Source: Roseateles_B sp051857535
GTDB taxonomy: Bacteria; Pseudomonadota; Gammaproteobacteria; Burkholderiales; Burkholderiaceae_C
Direction: 5' to 3'
Assembly: GCF_051857535.1 (NCBI RefSeq)
Contig: NZ_JBPZGY010000004.1
Location: 1-64,000 of the forward strand
DNA length: 64,000 nt
The first letter of the stretch is position 1. Each line of letters starts with the position of its first letter. The position numbers and the translations under genes were made by a program. Below, piece by piece: positions 1 through 7,956 of this stretch. The notes beneath the pieces were generated by a model. It was not told where the DNA came from and searched no databases. It worked only from the letters and a program-made list of their open reading frames with translations.

Positions 1-139
1 TGACGTGAAGCTGGTGATGGGCCTGTGCGACCGCGTGACGGTGCTGGACTACGGCAAGCAGATCGCGGAAGGAACGCCCGCCGATGTGCAGAAGAACGAG
101 AAGGTGATCGAGGCCTATCTCGGAACGGGTGGGCACTGA
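1..139 (+). CDS. livG: Branched-chain amino-acid ABC transporter ATPase, C-terminal end (LivG-like)
   Basis: Only the last 45 codons are in the window, read from base 2 to the TGA at 137-139. The residues VTVLDYGKQIAEGTP and the ending KVIEAYLGTG are the usual C-terminus of LivG-type ATPases, where the H-loop is followed by the 'D.G..IAEG.P' strand and a final 'V..AYLG' helix. LivG couples ATP hydrolysis to uptake of leucine, isoleucine and valine through the LivHM permease. The next gene is livF, the normal partner, but about 200 bp of repeat-rich spacer separates them where these genes usually lie closer. The protein's start and Walker motifs lie outside the window. Confidence 0.85.
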   Translation, partial: DVKLVMGLCDRVTVLDYGKQIAEGTPADVQKNEKVIEAYLGTGGH

Positions 140-168
140 CGGCCCACCTGCCCCCCAACGCGCTGCGC

Positions 169-284
169 GCCGTCCGGACTATGGAGGTTCAGTGAACCTC
201 CAAAACCTGGCGAAGAGTCGAATCGCAAGATTCGACGCGGCCAGCAGGGCAGCCCGAGGGCCGGCAGAGCCGGACCTTGGGGCT
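169..284 (+). repeat. Intergenic repeat element, copy 1 (livG-livF spacer)
   Basis: A segment of about 116 bp contains two perfect hairpins: GGAGGTTCA/TGAACCTCC at about 183-201 and GTCGAATC/GATTCGAC at about 217-236. A third GC-rich palindrome, CCGGC...GCCGG, follows. An inverted copy with roughly 85% identity by eye lies at 1119-1233 on the other side of livF, so the element is a dispersed or duplicated intergenic repeat rather than a unique spacer. Confidence 0.7.
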
Positions 285-340
285 CCACTCGGGAAGGCCT
301 TGCGAGCCGGCCGGTATCACAAGAGATTTGGAGTCAAGAA

Positions 341-1060
341 ATGACGAATGAAGTGCTGTTGAAGGTCAGCGGGCTGAAGGTGGCCTACGGCGGGATCCAG
401 GCGGTGAAGGGCGCGGAGTTCGAGGTGCGCCGTGGCGAGCTGGTGAGCCTGATCGGTGCCAACGGCGCCGGTAAGACCACGACGCTCAAGGCCATCACGG
501 GCCTGCAGCCGGTGGCCGCGGGCGACATCGAGTTCATGGGCAAGTCCATCAAAGGTCAGGGCGCTTGGGACCTGGTCAAGCAGGGCCTGGTGATGGTGCC
601 GGAAGGCCGCGGGACCTTCACGCGCATGACCATCGTGGAAAACCTGCAGATGGGCGCCTACATCCGCAATGACAAGGCGCAGATCGAGGCCGACATCGAG
701 CGAATCTTCGGCATCTTCCCGCGCCTGAAGGAGCGTGCCACGCAGCTGGCGGGCACCATGTCCGGTGGCGAGCAGCAGATGCTGGCCATGGGCCGCGCGC
801 TGATGACGCAGCCCAAGGTCCTGCTGCTGGACGAGCCCAGCATGGGCCTGAGCCCCATCATGGTCGACAAGATCTTCGAGGTCGTGAACGACATCCACGG
901 CCAGGGCGTGACCATCCTGCTGGTGGAGCAGAACGCCAGCCGCGCGCTGGCTGCGGCCAACCGCGGCTACGTGATGGAGAGCGGCCTGATCACCATGACC
1001 GGCGCGGGCAAGGACCTGCTCAACGATCCCAAGGTCCGCGCCGCCTATCTTGGTGAATGA
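341..1060 (+). CDS. livF: High-affinity branched-chain amino-acid ABC transporter ATP-binding protein LivF
   Basis: The 239-residue product is one of the two ATPases of the LivFGHMJ importer and acts on the cytoplasmic face of the permease. Visible motifs are Walker A GANGAGKTT (near residue 39), Q-loop, signature SGGEQQ (near 142), Walker B VLLLDEPSMG and the switch histidine region LLVEQNA. That 'LVEQN' wording and the length of about 235-240 residues are typical of LivF. It follows livG and is transcribed in the same direction. Inverted copies of one repeat element flank it on both sides, which may limit co-transcription with livG or be a relic of recombination. Start ATG 341 gives the expected N-terminus MTNEVLLKVSGL. 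Confidence 0.93.
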   Translation: MTNEVLLKVSGLKVAYGGIQAVKGAEFEVRRGELVSLIGANGAGKTTTLKAITGLQPVAAGDIEFMGKSIKGQGAWDLVKQGLVMVPEGRGTFTRMTIVENLQMGAYIRNDKAQIEADIERIFGIFPRLKERATQLAGTMSGGEQQMLAMGRALMTQPKVLLLDEPSMGLSPIMVDKIFEVVNDIHGQGVTILLVEQNASRALAAANRGYVMESGLITMTGAGKDLLNDPKVRAAYLGE

Positions 1061-1118
1061 ACACTGCCCCCCGCTTGCACGGATGGCCGGCGGCGCAGCC
1101 GCCCGGCCTCCGCGCGAA

Positions 1119-1233
1119 GCCTGGGGATCCGGCTTTGCCGGGCCTGCGGGCTGCCTTGCAGGCCGCGTCGAATCTAGCGATTCGACCCTTCGCCAGGCTG
1201 TGGAGGTTCGCTGAACCTCCACAGTCCGGGCTC
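1119..1233 (-). repeat. Intergenic repeat element, copy 2 (inverted, livF-dehydrogenase spacer)
   Basis: This is the reverse-oriented counterpart of 169-284. It carries the same two hairpins, GTCGAATC/GATTCGAC at about 1168-1187 and GGAGGTTC/GAACCTCC at about 1202-1220, and ends with GGATCCGGCTTTGCCGG. It is followed at about 1234-1270 by a C/G-rich inverted repeat that could terminate the convergent livF and dehydrogenase transcripts. The GATCCGGCTTTGCCGG core recurs near 29,270. Confidence 0.7.
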
Positions 1234-1276
1234 AGCCCCCTAGCGGGGGCGCGCGAAGCGCGTAGGGGGTGGTCGA

Positions 1277-2371
1277 TCAGACCGGCTTCACGAGCTTGGA
1301 GCGGGCCCAGGCGTCGGCTTCGCGGCCGGGGGTGTTGCCCGAGACCTTGATGCGCTCCAGCAGCTCGGCCACGCGGCCGCGGATCTCGCTGACCTCGGCC
1401 ATCACCTTGGACTCTTCGCCCTCGTTGCGGAACTCGCGGGCCACGCTGACGATACCGCCGGCGTTGACCAGATAGTCGGGCAGGTAGGTGATGCCGCGGG
1501 CCTGCAGTGCATCGCCGTCGGCCACGGTGGCCAACTGGTTGTTGGCGGCGCCGGCGATCAGCTTGGCCTGGATGGCGGGAATGCTCTGGGCGTTCAGCAC
1601 GGCACCCAGGGCGCAAGGCGCCAGCACGTCGGCCTGGACCGACAGGATCTCGCCAACGCTCACGGCGCGGGCGTTCAGCTCGGCCTGTGCGCGGGCGACC
1701 TTGTCGGCGTTGACGTCAGCCACGACCAGCTGCGCGCCGGCCTTGTGCAGGAACGCGGCCAGGTGCCAGCCCACCGCGCCCAGGCCCTGCAGGGCCACGG
1801 TCACGCCTTCGAGCGAGCTGCGGCCCAGCACGCGCTTCACACCTTCATCGATGGAGACGAACACGCCCCAGGCGGTCTTGGGGCTGGGGTCGCCACCGAA
1901 GGCGCCTTCGCGCGGGATGCCGCTGACGAACTGGGTGTGCTGCTGCACCACGCGCATATCGGCCGTGGTGGTGCCCACGTCTTCAGCGGTGATGTAGGCG
2001 CCGTTCAGGGAGGCCACTGCGCGGCCGAAGGCAGCGAAGAGGGCGGGGCGGTCGAAGTCGCCGGCCGGCTTGATGATGACGGCCTTGCCGCCGCCGAAGG
2101 GCAGGTTGGCCAGGGCGTTCTTGAGGCTCATGCCTTGCGACAGGCGCAGCGCGTCGTTCAGGGCGGCCAGCTCGTTGTCGTAGGTCCAGAAGCGGCAGCC
2201 ACCGAAGGCGGGGCCGCGGGCGGTGCTGTGCACGGCCAGGATGGTCTTCAGACCGGTCTGCTCGTCGGTGGCGAAGAGCACGCGCTCGTGGGCGGCTTGC
2301 TCGGGCAGGCCGAAGAGGGAGGAGGGGATGGAAGCCGGCGATTCGGTCAGGGCTCGGACGAGGTCAGACAT
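1277..2371 (-). CDS. Leu/Phe/Val (Glu-type) amino-acid dehydrogenase
   Basis: The product (364 residues from the ATG at 2371) catalyses NAD-dependent oxidative deamination of a branched-chain or aromatic amino acid to the 2-oxo acid. It has the ELFV dehydrogenase layout. The N-terminal substrate domain contains GPAFGGCRFW and the catalytic-lysine motif PFGGGKAV. The C-terminal Rossmann domain contains GLGAVGWHLA, followed by a conserved NQ/NN-type region (AGAANNQLA). I preferred the internal start MSDLVRAL over the upstream ATG at 2413 because the family begins close to this point. The position beside livFG and a free-amino-acid-type dioxygenase suggests work on imported leucine, isoleucine or valine. 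Substrate preference cannot be read from the sequence. Confidence 0.85.
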   Translation of the reverse strand: MSDLVRALTESPASIPSSLFGLPEQAAHERVLFATDEQTGLKTILAVHSTARGPAFGGCRFWTYDNELAALNDALRLSQGMSLKNALANLPFGGGKAVIIKPAGDFDRPALFAAFGRAVASLNGAYITAEDVGTTTADMRVVQQHTQFVSGIPREGAFGGDPSPKTAWGVFVSIDEGVKRVLGRSSLEGVTVALQGLGAVGWHLAAFLHKAGAQLVVADVNADKVARAQAELNARAVSVGEILSVQADVLAPCALGAVLNAQSIPAIQAKLIAGAANNQLATVADGDALQARGITYLPDYLVNAGGIVSVAREFRNEGEESKVMAEVSEIRGRVAELLERIKVSGNTPGREADAWARSKLVKPV

Positions 2372-2586
2372 GGCGTGCTTGCACTTGTGATGCGAGAGGA
2401 AAGAGCGCCACACCTGTCTGGAACAGCCCAGTCCAGGCCCTGTGGCGGCGGATCAGCACGGCTTGTGGCCGCGCTGGGCCGAGAGTGTAGGGGTGATGCA
2501 GGCCCGGCGCTTTCGTCAAAGCACAAGCATTCGGCATGCCGTGATGCATGCCACGCATCCCCTGGCAGGGCATGAGGGGACGGGGT

Positions 2587-3321
2587 TCAGTCCGGGTCCT
2601 GGAAGCTGCCGCGGCGCAAGGTCACGACGAGCGTGTCCCGGTGGCCATGCTCGGCGGCGGGCTGGATGGGCGTGGTCTCGTGGATCACGCGCTCGTCGTC
2701 CAGCAGCAGCAGGGTCCAGGGCTCCTGCAGGGTGAAACGCTCGCCGCGCGGGCCGTCGGCCTCGAAGACGCGCGATTCGCCGCCCTTGATGCCCACGCGG
2801 CTGACCAGGAACACGGCGACCAGGTCCACGCCGTCGCGGTGTGCACCCTCCGGCGTGGGGCGGCCGATCCCGTCGGTGGTGTCGATGCGGAACTGGTGGG
2901 TCTCGATGAACCAGGGCTGCGGGCCCTTGAGCGCATCGGCCACGCGTGCCAGGCGCAGCAGCAGGGCCTGCCAGGCGGGCAGGGCGGCCAGGGCCGGCTG
3001 CACGGGCTCGAACCAGCGCTCCAGGCCGCCGTGCAGCGCGTTGTAGTCCAGGGGCTGCCAGTGGGCGCGGTGGGCCTGCTGGCTCAGCCGGCCGCCTTCG
3101 GCCACAAAGCTGCCGTGGCGGCGGAAGCGGTAGCGACCACCGTCGCGCAGATAAGTGTCCGGTGGCAGATCGTTCCAGAAGGGTGCCAGCGCTTGCAGGT
3201 CCTCGGCACGCAAGCCTGCCCAGCGGCACAAGCCCTCCGGCGCGATGACGGCAGCGCCGAGTTCTCGCAGCCTGTCTTCGAACTGGGTGGGGCTGGCGTA
3301 GGGCGGCGGAAAGTGCTTCAT
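2587..3321 (-). CDS. 2-oxoglutarate/Fe(II) dioxygenase, BsmA / isoleucine-hydroxylase-like
   Basis: The product has 244 residues from the ATG at 3321; the longer frame to 3399 lacks family character. The double-stranded beta-helix iron site is visible as H161-x-D163 in GAHRDGVDLVAV and the distal H214 in RVIHETTP. R228 (HRDTLVVT) is placed to bind 2-oxoglutarate. This arrangement matches the 2OG-Fe dioxygenase family that includes BsmA and the Bacillus L-isoleucine 4-hydroxylase (established family knowledge). The neighbour is a Leu-type dehydrogenase in the same orientation. A role in hydroxylating a free aliphatic amino acid is therefore likely but inferred. Confidence 0.75.
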   Translation of the reverse strand: MKHFPPPYASPTQFEDRLRELGAAVIAPEGLCRWAGLRAEDLQALAPFWNDLPPDTYLRDGGRYRFRRHGSFVAEGGRLSQQAHRAHWQPLDYNALHGGLERWFEPVQPALAALPAWQALLLRLARVADALKGPQPWFIETHQFRIDTTDGIGRPTPEGAHRDGVDLVAVFLVSRVGIKGGESRVFEADGPRGERFTLQEPWTLLLLDDERVIHETTPIQPAAEHGHRDTLVVTLRRGSFQDPD

Positions 3322-3450
3322 GGGGACAAGTATGAGGCCGTCAAATCGGCGTCCAGGCGAGCGTTCCAGCCGTGCGGGCGCACAGCGCGCGGCATGCATG
3401 AGGTGGTGCTCCGGGCCATGTGCCCAGGGCCTGGGGCTGGCCCCGCCTGC

Positions 3451-4488
3451 TCAGCTGCCGTGCTTGTCGGCTTCGGAGGTGAAGGCGTCGGCGTAGAACG
3501 CTTCCGCCGGGAGTCCTCCCTGGGCCGTGAAATCTCGCTGGGCGCTCTCCACCATGATGGGCGCGCCGCAGGCGTAGACCTGGAAGCCGCTGAGGTCCGG
3601 CAGATCGGCCAGCACGGCCTGGTGGACGAAGCCTGTGCGGCCCGTCCAGGCATCCTCGACCTTGGGTTCGGACAGCACGGGGATGTAGCGCAGCGTAGGC
3701 ATCTGCGCGGCGGCTTGCTCGGCCCAGTCGTGCAGATAGAGGTCCGACTTGCTGCGGCAGCCCCAGTAGAGGTGCACGGGCCGCGTCAGCTCCAGGTGCT
3801 GGATGCGCTCAAGGATGGCCTTGATGGGTGCGAAGCCGGTGCCGCTGGCCAGCAGCACGATGGGCTTGTCGCTGTCCTCGCGCAGGAAGAAGCTGCCGAA
3901 GGGGCCTTCCATGCGCAGGATGTCCTTCTCCTTCAGCGCGCCGAAGACGTGGTCGGTGAACTTGCCGCCGGGCATGTGGCGAATGTGCAGCTCGATGGCG
4001 GCGGGCGTGCCCAGGTTGTGGGGCGCATTGGCCATGGAGTAGCTGCGGCGGGCGCCGTCGCGCAGGATGAACTCGACGTACTGGCCGGCATGGAACTGGA
4101 AGTTCTGGTTGGCCGCCAGTTGCATGCGGATCACGGCCACATCGGGCGCCGGCTTCTCGATGCTCATGACACGGCTGGGCAGCTTCAACACGGGGAACTC
4201 CCCGGCACCGGGCACGGTGCGGGCCTCCAGCACGCAGTCGGTCTGAGGGGTGGCGCAGCAGGTCAGCACCATGCCTTGCGCCTCTTCCTCGGCGCTCAGG
4301 GCCTTGCTCTGGTGCGCGCCATGGATCACCCGGCCCTCCAGCAGCTTGCTCTTGCAGGAGCCGCAGGCGCCATCCTTGCAGCCATAGGGCAGGCCGACGC
4401 CCTGGCGGATGGCCGCACCGAGCAGGGTTTCATCGCGTTCGACGGCAAACTCGCGGCCGCTGGGCTGGACGGTGATCTGGAAGTTCAT
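3451..4488 (-). CDS. Ferredoxin-domain NAD(P)H oxidoreductase (CDP-6-deoxy-glucoseen-reductase-like)
   Basis: The 345-residue flavoprotein carries electrons from NAD(P)H through FAD to a plant-type [2Fe-2S] centre. The N-terminal ferredoxin domain contains GCKDGACGSCKS (Cys 37, 42, 45) with the fourth cysteine in LTCCATP. It is followed by an FAD-binding barrel with RRSYSMANAP and an NAD-binding domain with LASGTGFAPIKA and YACGAPIMV. The ferredoxin-first order is that of proteins annotated as AscD / CDP-6-deoxy-delta-3,4-glucoseen reductase, which in Burkholderiales is usually an orphan reductase of unknown partner. No dideoxysugar genes are nearby, so I infer only a general reductase role. 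Confidence 0.85.
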   Translation of the reverse strand: MNFQITVQPSGREFAVERDETLLGAAIRQGVGLPYGCKDGACGSCKSKLLEGRVIHGAHQSKALSAEEEAQGMVLTCCATPQTDCVLEARTVPGAGEFPVLKLPSRVMSIEKPAPDVAVIRMQLAANQNFQFHAGQYVEFILRDGARRSYSMANAPHNLGTPAAIELHIRHMPGGKFTDHVFGALKEKDILRMEGPFGSFFLREDSDKPIVLLASGTGFAPIKAILERIQHLELTRPVHLYWGCRSKSDLYLHDWAEQAAAQMPTLRYIPVLSEPKVEDAWTGRTGFVHQAVLADLPDLSGFQVYACGAPIMVESAQRDFTAQGGLPAEAFYADAFTSEADKHGS

Positions 4489-4632
4489 GGTGGGAAGGTC
4501 CGGACAATAAAGCGGCCCGTGTCCTGCCGGGGACTCGGCAGGGCGGGCCGTACACTAGGTCGACATTTTGCCTGAGCAGGGCCGGGCCTCGTCAGCCTGT
4601 CCTTTCGGGCCTGGCCATCCTGCACTTCGCCC

Positions 4633-5556
4633 ATGTCCATGTCCAAGCACTTCCCCCTGCCAGATGCCCCGCAGCCTGCTGCCAGACCGCGGCTGCTGAT
4701 CGTCGGCTGCGGTGATGTCGGCATGCGCGTGCTGCGCAGCCTGCCGGCGGGCTGGCAGGTCTATGCGCTGACGTCGTCGCCGTCCCGGTGCCAGGTCTTG
4801 CGGGCCGCTGGCGCCTCGCCGCTGCTGGGCAATCTCGACCATGCCCCCAGCCTGCGCCGCCTGGCCGGTCTTGCTACCCATGTGCTGCACCTGGCGCCGC
4901 CGCAGGCCAGCGGTGCCCAGGATTTGCGCACCCGCCGCCTGCTGCAGGCTCTGCGCCGAGGGCGAGCGCCGCAGGTACTGGTCTACGCCAGCACCACGGG
5001 TGTCTACGGTGATGCGCAGGGCGCGTGGCTGAACGAGACCGCAGCGCTGCGGCCGCGCTCGGACCGCGCGCACCGCCGCGTCGATGCGGAGCTGGTCTTG
5101 CGCCGTTTCGGGAGCGAGACCGGGGCGCATGTGAGCGTGCTGCGCGTGCCCGGCATCTACGCCTGGGACCGCGAAGGTGGGCATCCTCGCGAGCGCCTGG
5201 CGCGAGGCACGCCGGTGCTGGAGGCGGCGGATGATGTCTTCACCAACCACATCCATGCCGATGACCTGGCTCGTGTCTGCGTGCGGGCGCTGCTGCGCGC
5301 GCCGGTGGGGCGCTGCTTCAATGTTTGCGACGACACCCAACTGCGCATGGGCGAGTATTTCGACCTCGCGGCCGATCTCTGCGGCCTGCCACGCCCGCCG
5401 CGCATCAGCCGGGCGCAGGCGCGGGAGCAGTTGTCGCCCATGCAGCTGAGCTTCATGGCGGAGTCCCGCCGCCTGCTCAACGCGCGCATGAAGCGCGAGC
5501 TGGGCTTGCGCCTGCGCTACGCGGACGTGCGCGTGGGCCTGCTGGCCGGACGCTGA
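4633..5556 (+). CDS. SDR-family NAD(P)-dependent epimerase/dehydratase-like protein
   Basis: The 307-residue product has the dinucleotide site LLIVGCGDVGMRV (residues 22-34), the strand-4/5 motif VYASTTGVYGD and a small C-terminal domain. This is the layout of atypical extended SDRs such as E. coli YeeZ, whose substrate is unknown. In this group the YxxxK pair of classical SDRs is often absent, and here STTGVYGD is not followed by an obvious lysine four residues on, so catalytic activity is uncertain. It is divergent from the upstream reductase. The next gene, a rhomboid protease, converges on it with only 12 bp between stops. Confidence 0.75.
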   Translation: MSMSKHFPLPDAPQPAARPRLLIVGCGDVGMRVLRSLPAGWQVYALTSSPSRCQVLRAAGASPLLGNLDHAPSLRRLAGLATHVLHLAPPQASGAQDLRTRRLLQALRRGRAPQVLVYASTTGVYGDAQGAWLNETAALRPRSDRAHRRVDAELVLRRFGSETGAHVSVLRVPGIYAWDREGGHPRERLARGTPVLEAADDVFTNHIHADDLARVCVRALLRAPVGRCFNVCDDTQLRMGEYFDLAADLCGLPRPPRISRAQAREQLSPMQLSFMAESRRLLNARMKRELGLRLRYADVRVGLLAGR

Positions 5557-5568
5557 GGTTCCGGCACT

Positions 5569-6147
5569 TCAGCGGCGTCGGCCGCTGCGCCAGTTGTTGA
5601 TCAGCAGCCAGGCGCCGATCATGCCACCCAGGTGGGCGAAGTGGGCGACGCCGCTGGCGCCGCTGAGGCCCATCAGCAGCTCCAGGGCACCGAAGATGGC
5701 CACGAAGACCTTGGCCTTCATGGGAATGGGCGGGAACAGGGGCATGATCACCCGGTCCGGGAACAGCATGCCGAAGCCCAGCAGGAGGCCGAAGAGCGCG
5801 CCAGAGGCGCCCACGGTCGGTGCAAAGGAGCCGATGGCGAAGGTGAACAGCAGCTGCATGGTCGCGGCACTGAGCGTGGAAGCCACCAGGAGCTGCAGGT
5901 AGCGGCGCCGGCCGAAGACCAGCTCCAGCTCGGAGCCGAACATCCAGAGGCCCAGCATGTTGAAGAACAGATGCATGGCGTCGCCGTGGAGGAAGGCGTA
6001 GCTGACCATCTGCCAGGGCATGAAATTGCCGCTGGTGAGGGGCCACAGGGCCAGCCAGTACTGCCATTCAGGCATCAGAATGAACAGGCAATAGAAACCC
6101 ACGCAAGCCAGCATGAAGGCTTTGGTGACGGGTGGCAGTTGGGGCAT
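5569..6147 (-). CDS. Rhomboid-family intramembrane serine protease
   Basis: The 192-residue polytopic protein has about six hydrophobic segments. The catalytic serine is S115 in TVGASGALFG and the partner histidine is H172 in HFAHLGGM. The HxxxN oxyanion motif is seen as H59-LFFN63, and the WMFG strand follows. These are the complete active-site elements of the rhomboid core, so the enzyme should cleave substrates within the inner membrane. The length matches minimal six-helix bacterial rhomboids without extra domains. Its substrate is not suggested by neighbours: a convergent SDR gene on one side and tRNA-Leu upstream. Confidence 0.9.
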   Translation of the reverse strand: MPQLPPVTKAFMLACVGFYCLFILMPEWQYWLALWPLTSGNFMPWQMVSYAFLHGDAMHLFFNMLGLWMFGSELELVFGRRRYLQLLVASTLSAATMQLLFTFAIGSFAPTVGASGALFGLLLGFGMLFPDRVIMPLFPPIPMKAKVFVAIFGALELLMGLSGASGVAHFAHLGGMIGAWLLINNWRSGRRR

Positions 6148-6385
6148 GGTGGTGTCAGGTCTTGCGCTGAGGAACGGGGACGTGAGGCGAAGTGTATGCG
6201 GTCGGCCCCTGGCAGGGCCTCGCGGCGCTGCAGGCGCGAGGGGCCGGGCTGTCCCCCGGGGATGGCGTGGAGCGGTCCTGTGTGCGACCCTTCAGCGCCT
6301 GGGGGCGGTTGCAAGGGATGCTTGGACGGGGGCGTTCGGTGGGGGCGTTCGGAGGAGATTGCGCCGGGACCTGGGCGCAGAAATG

Positions 6386-6410
6386 AAAAAACCACCGGGC
6401 GGTGGTTTTT
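6386..6410 (-). terminator. Rho-independent terminator of tRNA-Leu (bidirectional hairpin)
   Basis: The sequence AAACCACC-gggc-GGTGGTTT forms an 8-bp stem flanked by A-runs and T-runs on both strands. It lies 30 bp beyond the 3' end of the leftward tRNA-Leu. Confidence 0.85.
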
Positions 6411-6440
6411 CTTCGCAATCAGCAACCATTTCGTATTTCG

Positions 6441-6525
6441 TGGTGCCCGGAGTCGGACTCGAACCGACACGCCTTGCGGCGGGGGATTTTGAGTCCCCTG
6501 CGTCTACCGATTTCGCCATCCGGGC
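6441..6525 (-). tRNA. tRNA-Leu(CAA), CCA encoded
   Basis: On the minus strand a perfect 7-bp acceptor stem (GCCCGGA/TCCGGGC) encloses a type II tRNA of 85 nt. The anticodon stem GGGGA/TCCCC holds the loop CTCAAAA, giving anticodon CAA (reads UUG). A long variable arm with a GC-rich stem and the T-loop GGTTCGAGTCC are visible. Discriminator A and the encoded CCA end at 6441. Confidence 0.95.
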
Positions 6526-6708
6526 AAAACGGCACTGAGCGCGAGCGTCGGATTATGCCATGCATTTGCATGGTACTCAGAGGCCGCCGGGGCTGCCCAG
6601 CCAGGCAACACCTGGCACCGGCGGCAGATTGCCCGGGCACTGCCCGCTTGAGCCTTGTCAAGGCCCCGTGCCCGTGGGGGGCGGGCGGGCTGATAGACAA
6701 TCGCCGCC

Positions 6709-7620
6709 ATGAGCACAAAACAGTACCCGAGTCTGGAGGACGTGATCGGCAATACGCCGCTGGTGCGTCTGCATCGCATCCTGGGGCCGGAGTTGGCGGC
6801 ACGCGGCAATGTGCTGCTTGGCAAGCTGGAAGGCAACAATCCCGCTGGCTCGGTCAAGGACCGCCCCGCCATCAGCATGATCCGGCGTGCAGAGGAGCGC
6901 GGCGAGATCAAGCCTGGTGACACCCTGATCGAAGCCACCTCGGGCAACACCGGCATCGCGCTGGCCATGGCCGCAGCCATGCGCGGCTACCGCATGGTGC
7001 TGATCATGCCGGAGGACCTTTCCATCGAACGCGCCCAGACCATGAAGGCCTTTGGCGCTGAACTCATCCTGACGCCGCGCTCCGGCGGTATGGAGTACGC
7101 CCGGGACCTGGCCGAGCAGATGCAGCGTGATGGCCGGGGCCGCGTGCTGGATCAGTTTGCCAACGAGGACAACGCCCGCATCCATTACGAGACGACGGGG
7201 CCCGAGATCTGGCGCGATACCGGCGGCGAGATCACCCACTTCGTCAGTGCCATGGGCACGACGGGCACCATCACGGGCACCTCGCGCTACCTGAAGGAAA
7301 TGAATCCGGCGGTACGTGTCGTTGGCGCCCAGCCGGCCGAGGGTTCGCGCATCCCTGGCATCCGCAAGTGGCCCGAGGCCTACATGCCCAAGATCTACCG
7401 TCCCGAGCAGGTCGACGAACTGGTGCAGGTCAGTCAGAGCGACGCCGAGGACATGGCCCGTCGCCTGGCCCGCGAGGAGGGCCTCTTCGCCGGCATCTCT
7501 GCGGCCGGCGCCTGCTGGGTGGCCCTGCAACTGGCCCGCACGCTCAGCAACGCGACCCTGGTCTTCGTGGTCTGTGATCGGGGTGATCGCTACCTGTCCA
7601 CCGGCGTCTTCCCTGCCTAG
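6709..7620 (+). CDS. cysM: Cysteine synthase B (O-acetylserine sulfhydrylase B)
   Basis: The 303-residue PLP enzyme makes cysteine from O-acetylserine and sulfide or thiosulfate. K50 in NPAGSVKDRPA is the Schiff-base lysine. TSGNTGIAL is the substrate loop, and GTTGTITG binds the PLP phosphate. The shorter length (about 300) and the wording IEATSGNTGIALAM and GIRKWPEAYMPKI favour CysM over CysK. It is followed after 25 bp by tusA in the same direction, so the pair may be a small sulfur-handling transcription unit. The gene starts 180 bp from the divergent tRNA-Leu. Confidence 0.93.
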   Translation: MSTKQYPSLEDVIGNTPLVRLHRILGPELAARGNVLLGKLEGNNPAGSVKDRPAISMIRRAEERGEIKPGDTLIEATSGNTGIALAMAAAMRGYRMVLIMPEDLSIERAQTMKAFGAELILTPRSGGMEYARDLAEQMQRDGRGRVLDQFANEDNARIHYETTGPEIWRDTGGEITHFVSAMGTTGTITGTSRYLKEMNPAVRVVGAQPAEGSRIPGIRKWPEAYMPKIYRPEQVDELVQVSQSDAEDMARRLAREEGLFAGISAAGACWVALQLARTLSNATLVFVVCDRGDRYLSTGVFPA

Positions 7621-7645
7621 AATCCTGCCCAGGAAAGTGACGCAC

Positions 7646-7873
7646 ATGGACATCCACAAGGAACTCGACACCCGCGGCCTGCACTGCCCGCTGCCCATCC
7701 TCAAGGCCAAGAAGGCCCTGGCTGAAATGCAGAGCGGGCAGCTGCTGAAGGTGGTGGCCACGGACCCGGGCTCGACCCGCGACTTCCAGGCCTTCGCCCG
7801 CCAGACCGGCAACGAGCTGGTGGCGCAGAGCCAGTCCGGCGAGGAGTTCGTGCACGTGCTGAAGCGCCGCTGA
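7646..7873 (+). CDS. tusA: TusA-family sulfur-carrier protein
   Basis: A 75-residue protein starts at ATG 7646 behind the ribosome site AGGAAA (7631-7636). The fold signature is the N-terminal DTRGLHCPLPILKAKKAL, with the persulfide-carrying cysteine C14 in the CPxP motif, followed by a short alpha/beta domain ending in VHVLKRR. TusA proteins pass sulfur in tRNA thiolation and molybdenum-cofactor pathways. The location directly behind cysM supports a sulfur-transfer role. Whether it is the tRNA-modifying TusA or another family member cannot be decided here. Confidence 0.85.
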   Translation: MDIHKELDTRGLHCPLPILKAKKALAEMQSGQLLKVVATDPGSTRDFQAFARQTGNELVAQSQSGEEFVHVLKRR

Positions 7874-7898
7874 GCGGCCCCCCGCCCCTGTCAGCGAG

Positions 7899-7935
7899 AA
7901 GGCCTGCCGGCTCTGACCGAGTCCGCAGGCCTTTT
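7899..7935. terminator. Bidirectional terminator between tusA and galU
   Basis: AAGGCCTGC at 7899-7907 pairs with GCAGGCCTT at about 7925-7933, followed by a T-run. The leading AA and trailing TTTT serve both convergent genes. Confidence 0.8.
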
Positions 7936-7956
7936 GATTGCGTGGGACGCGCAGGC

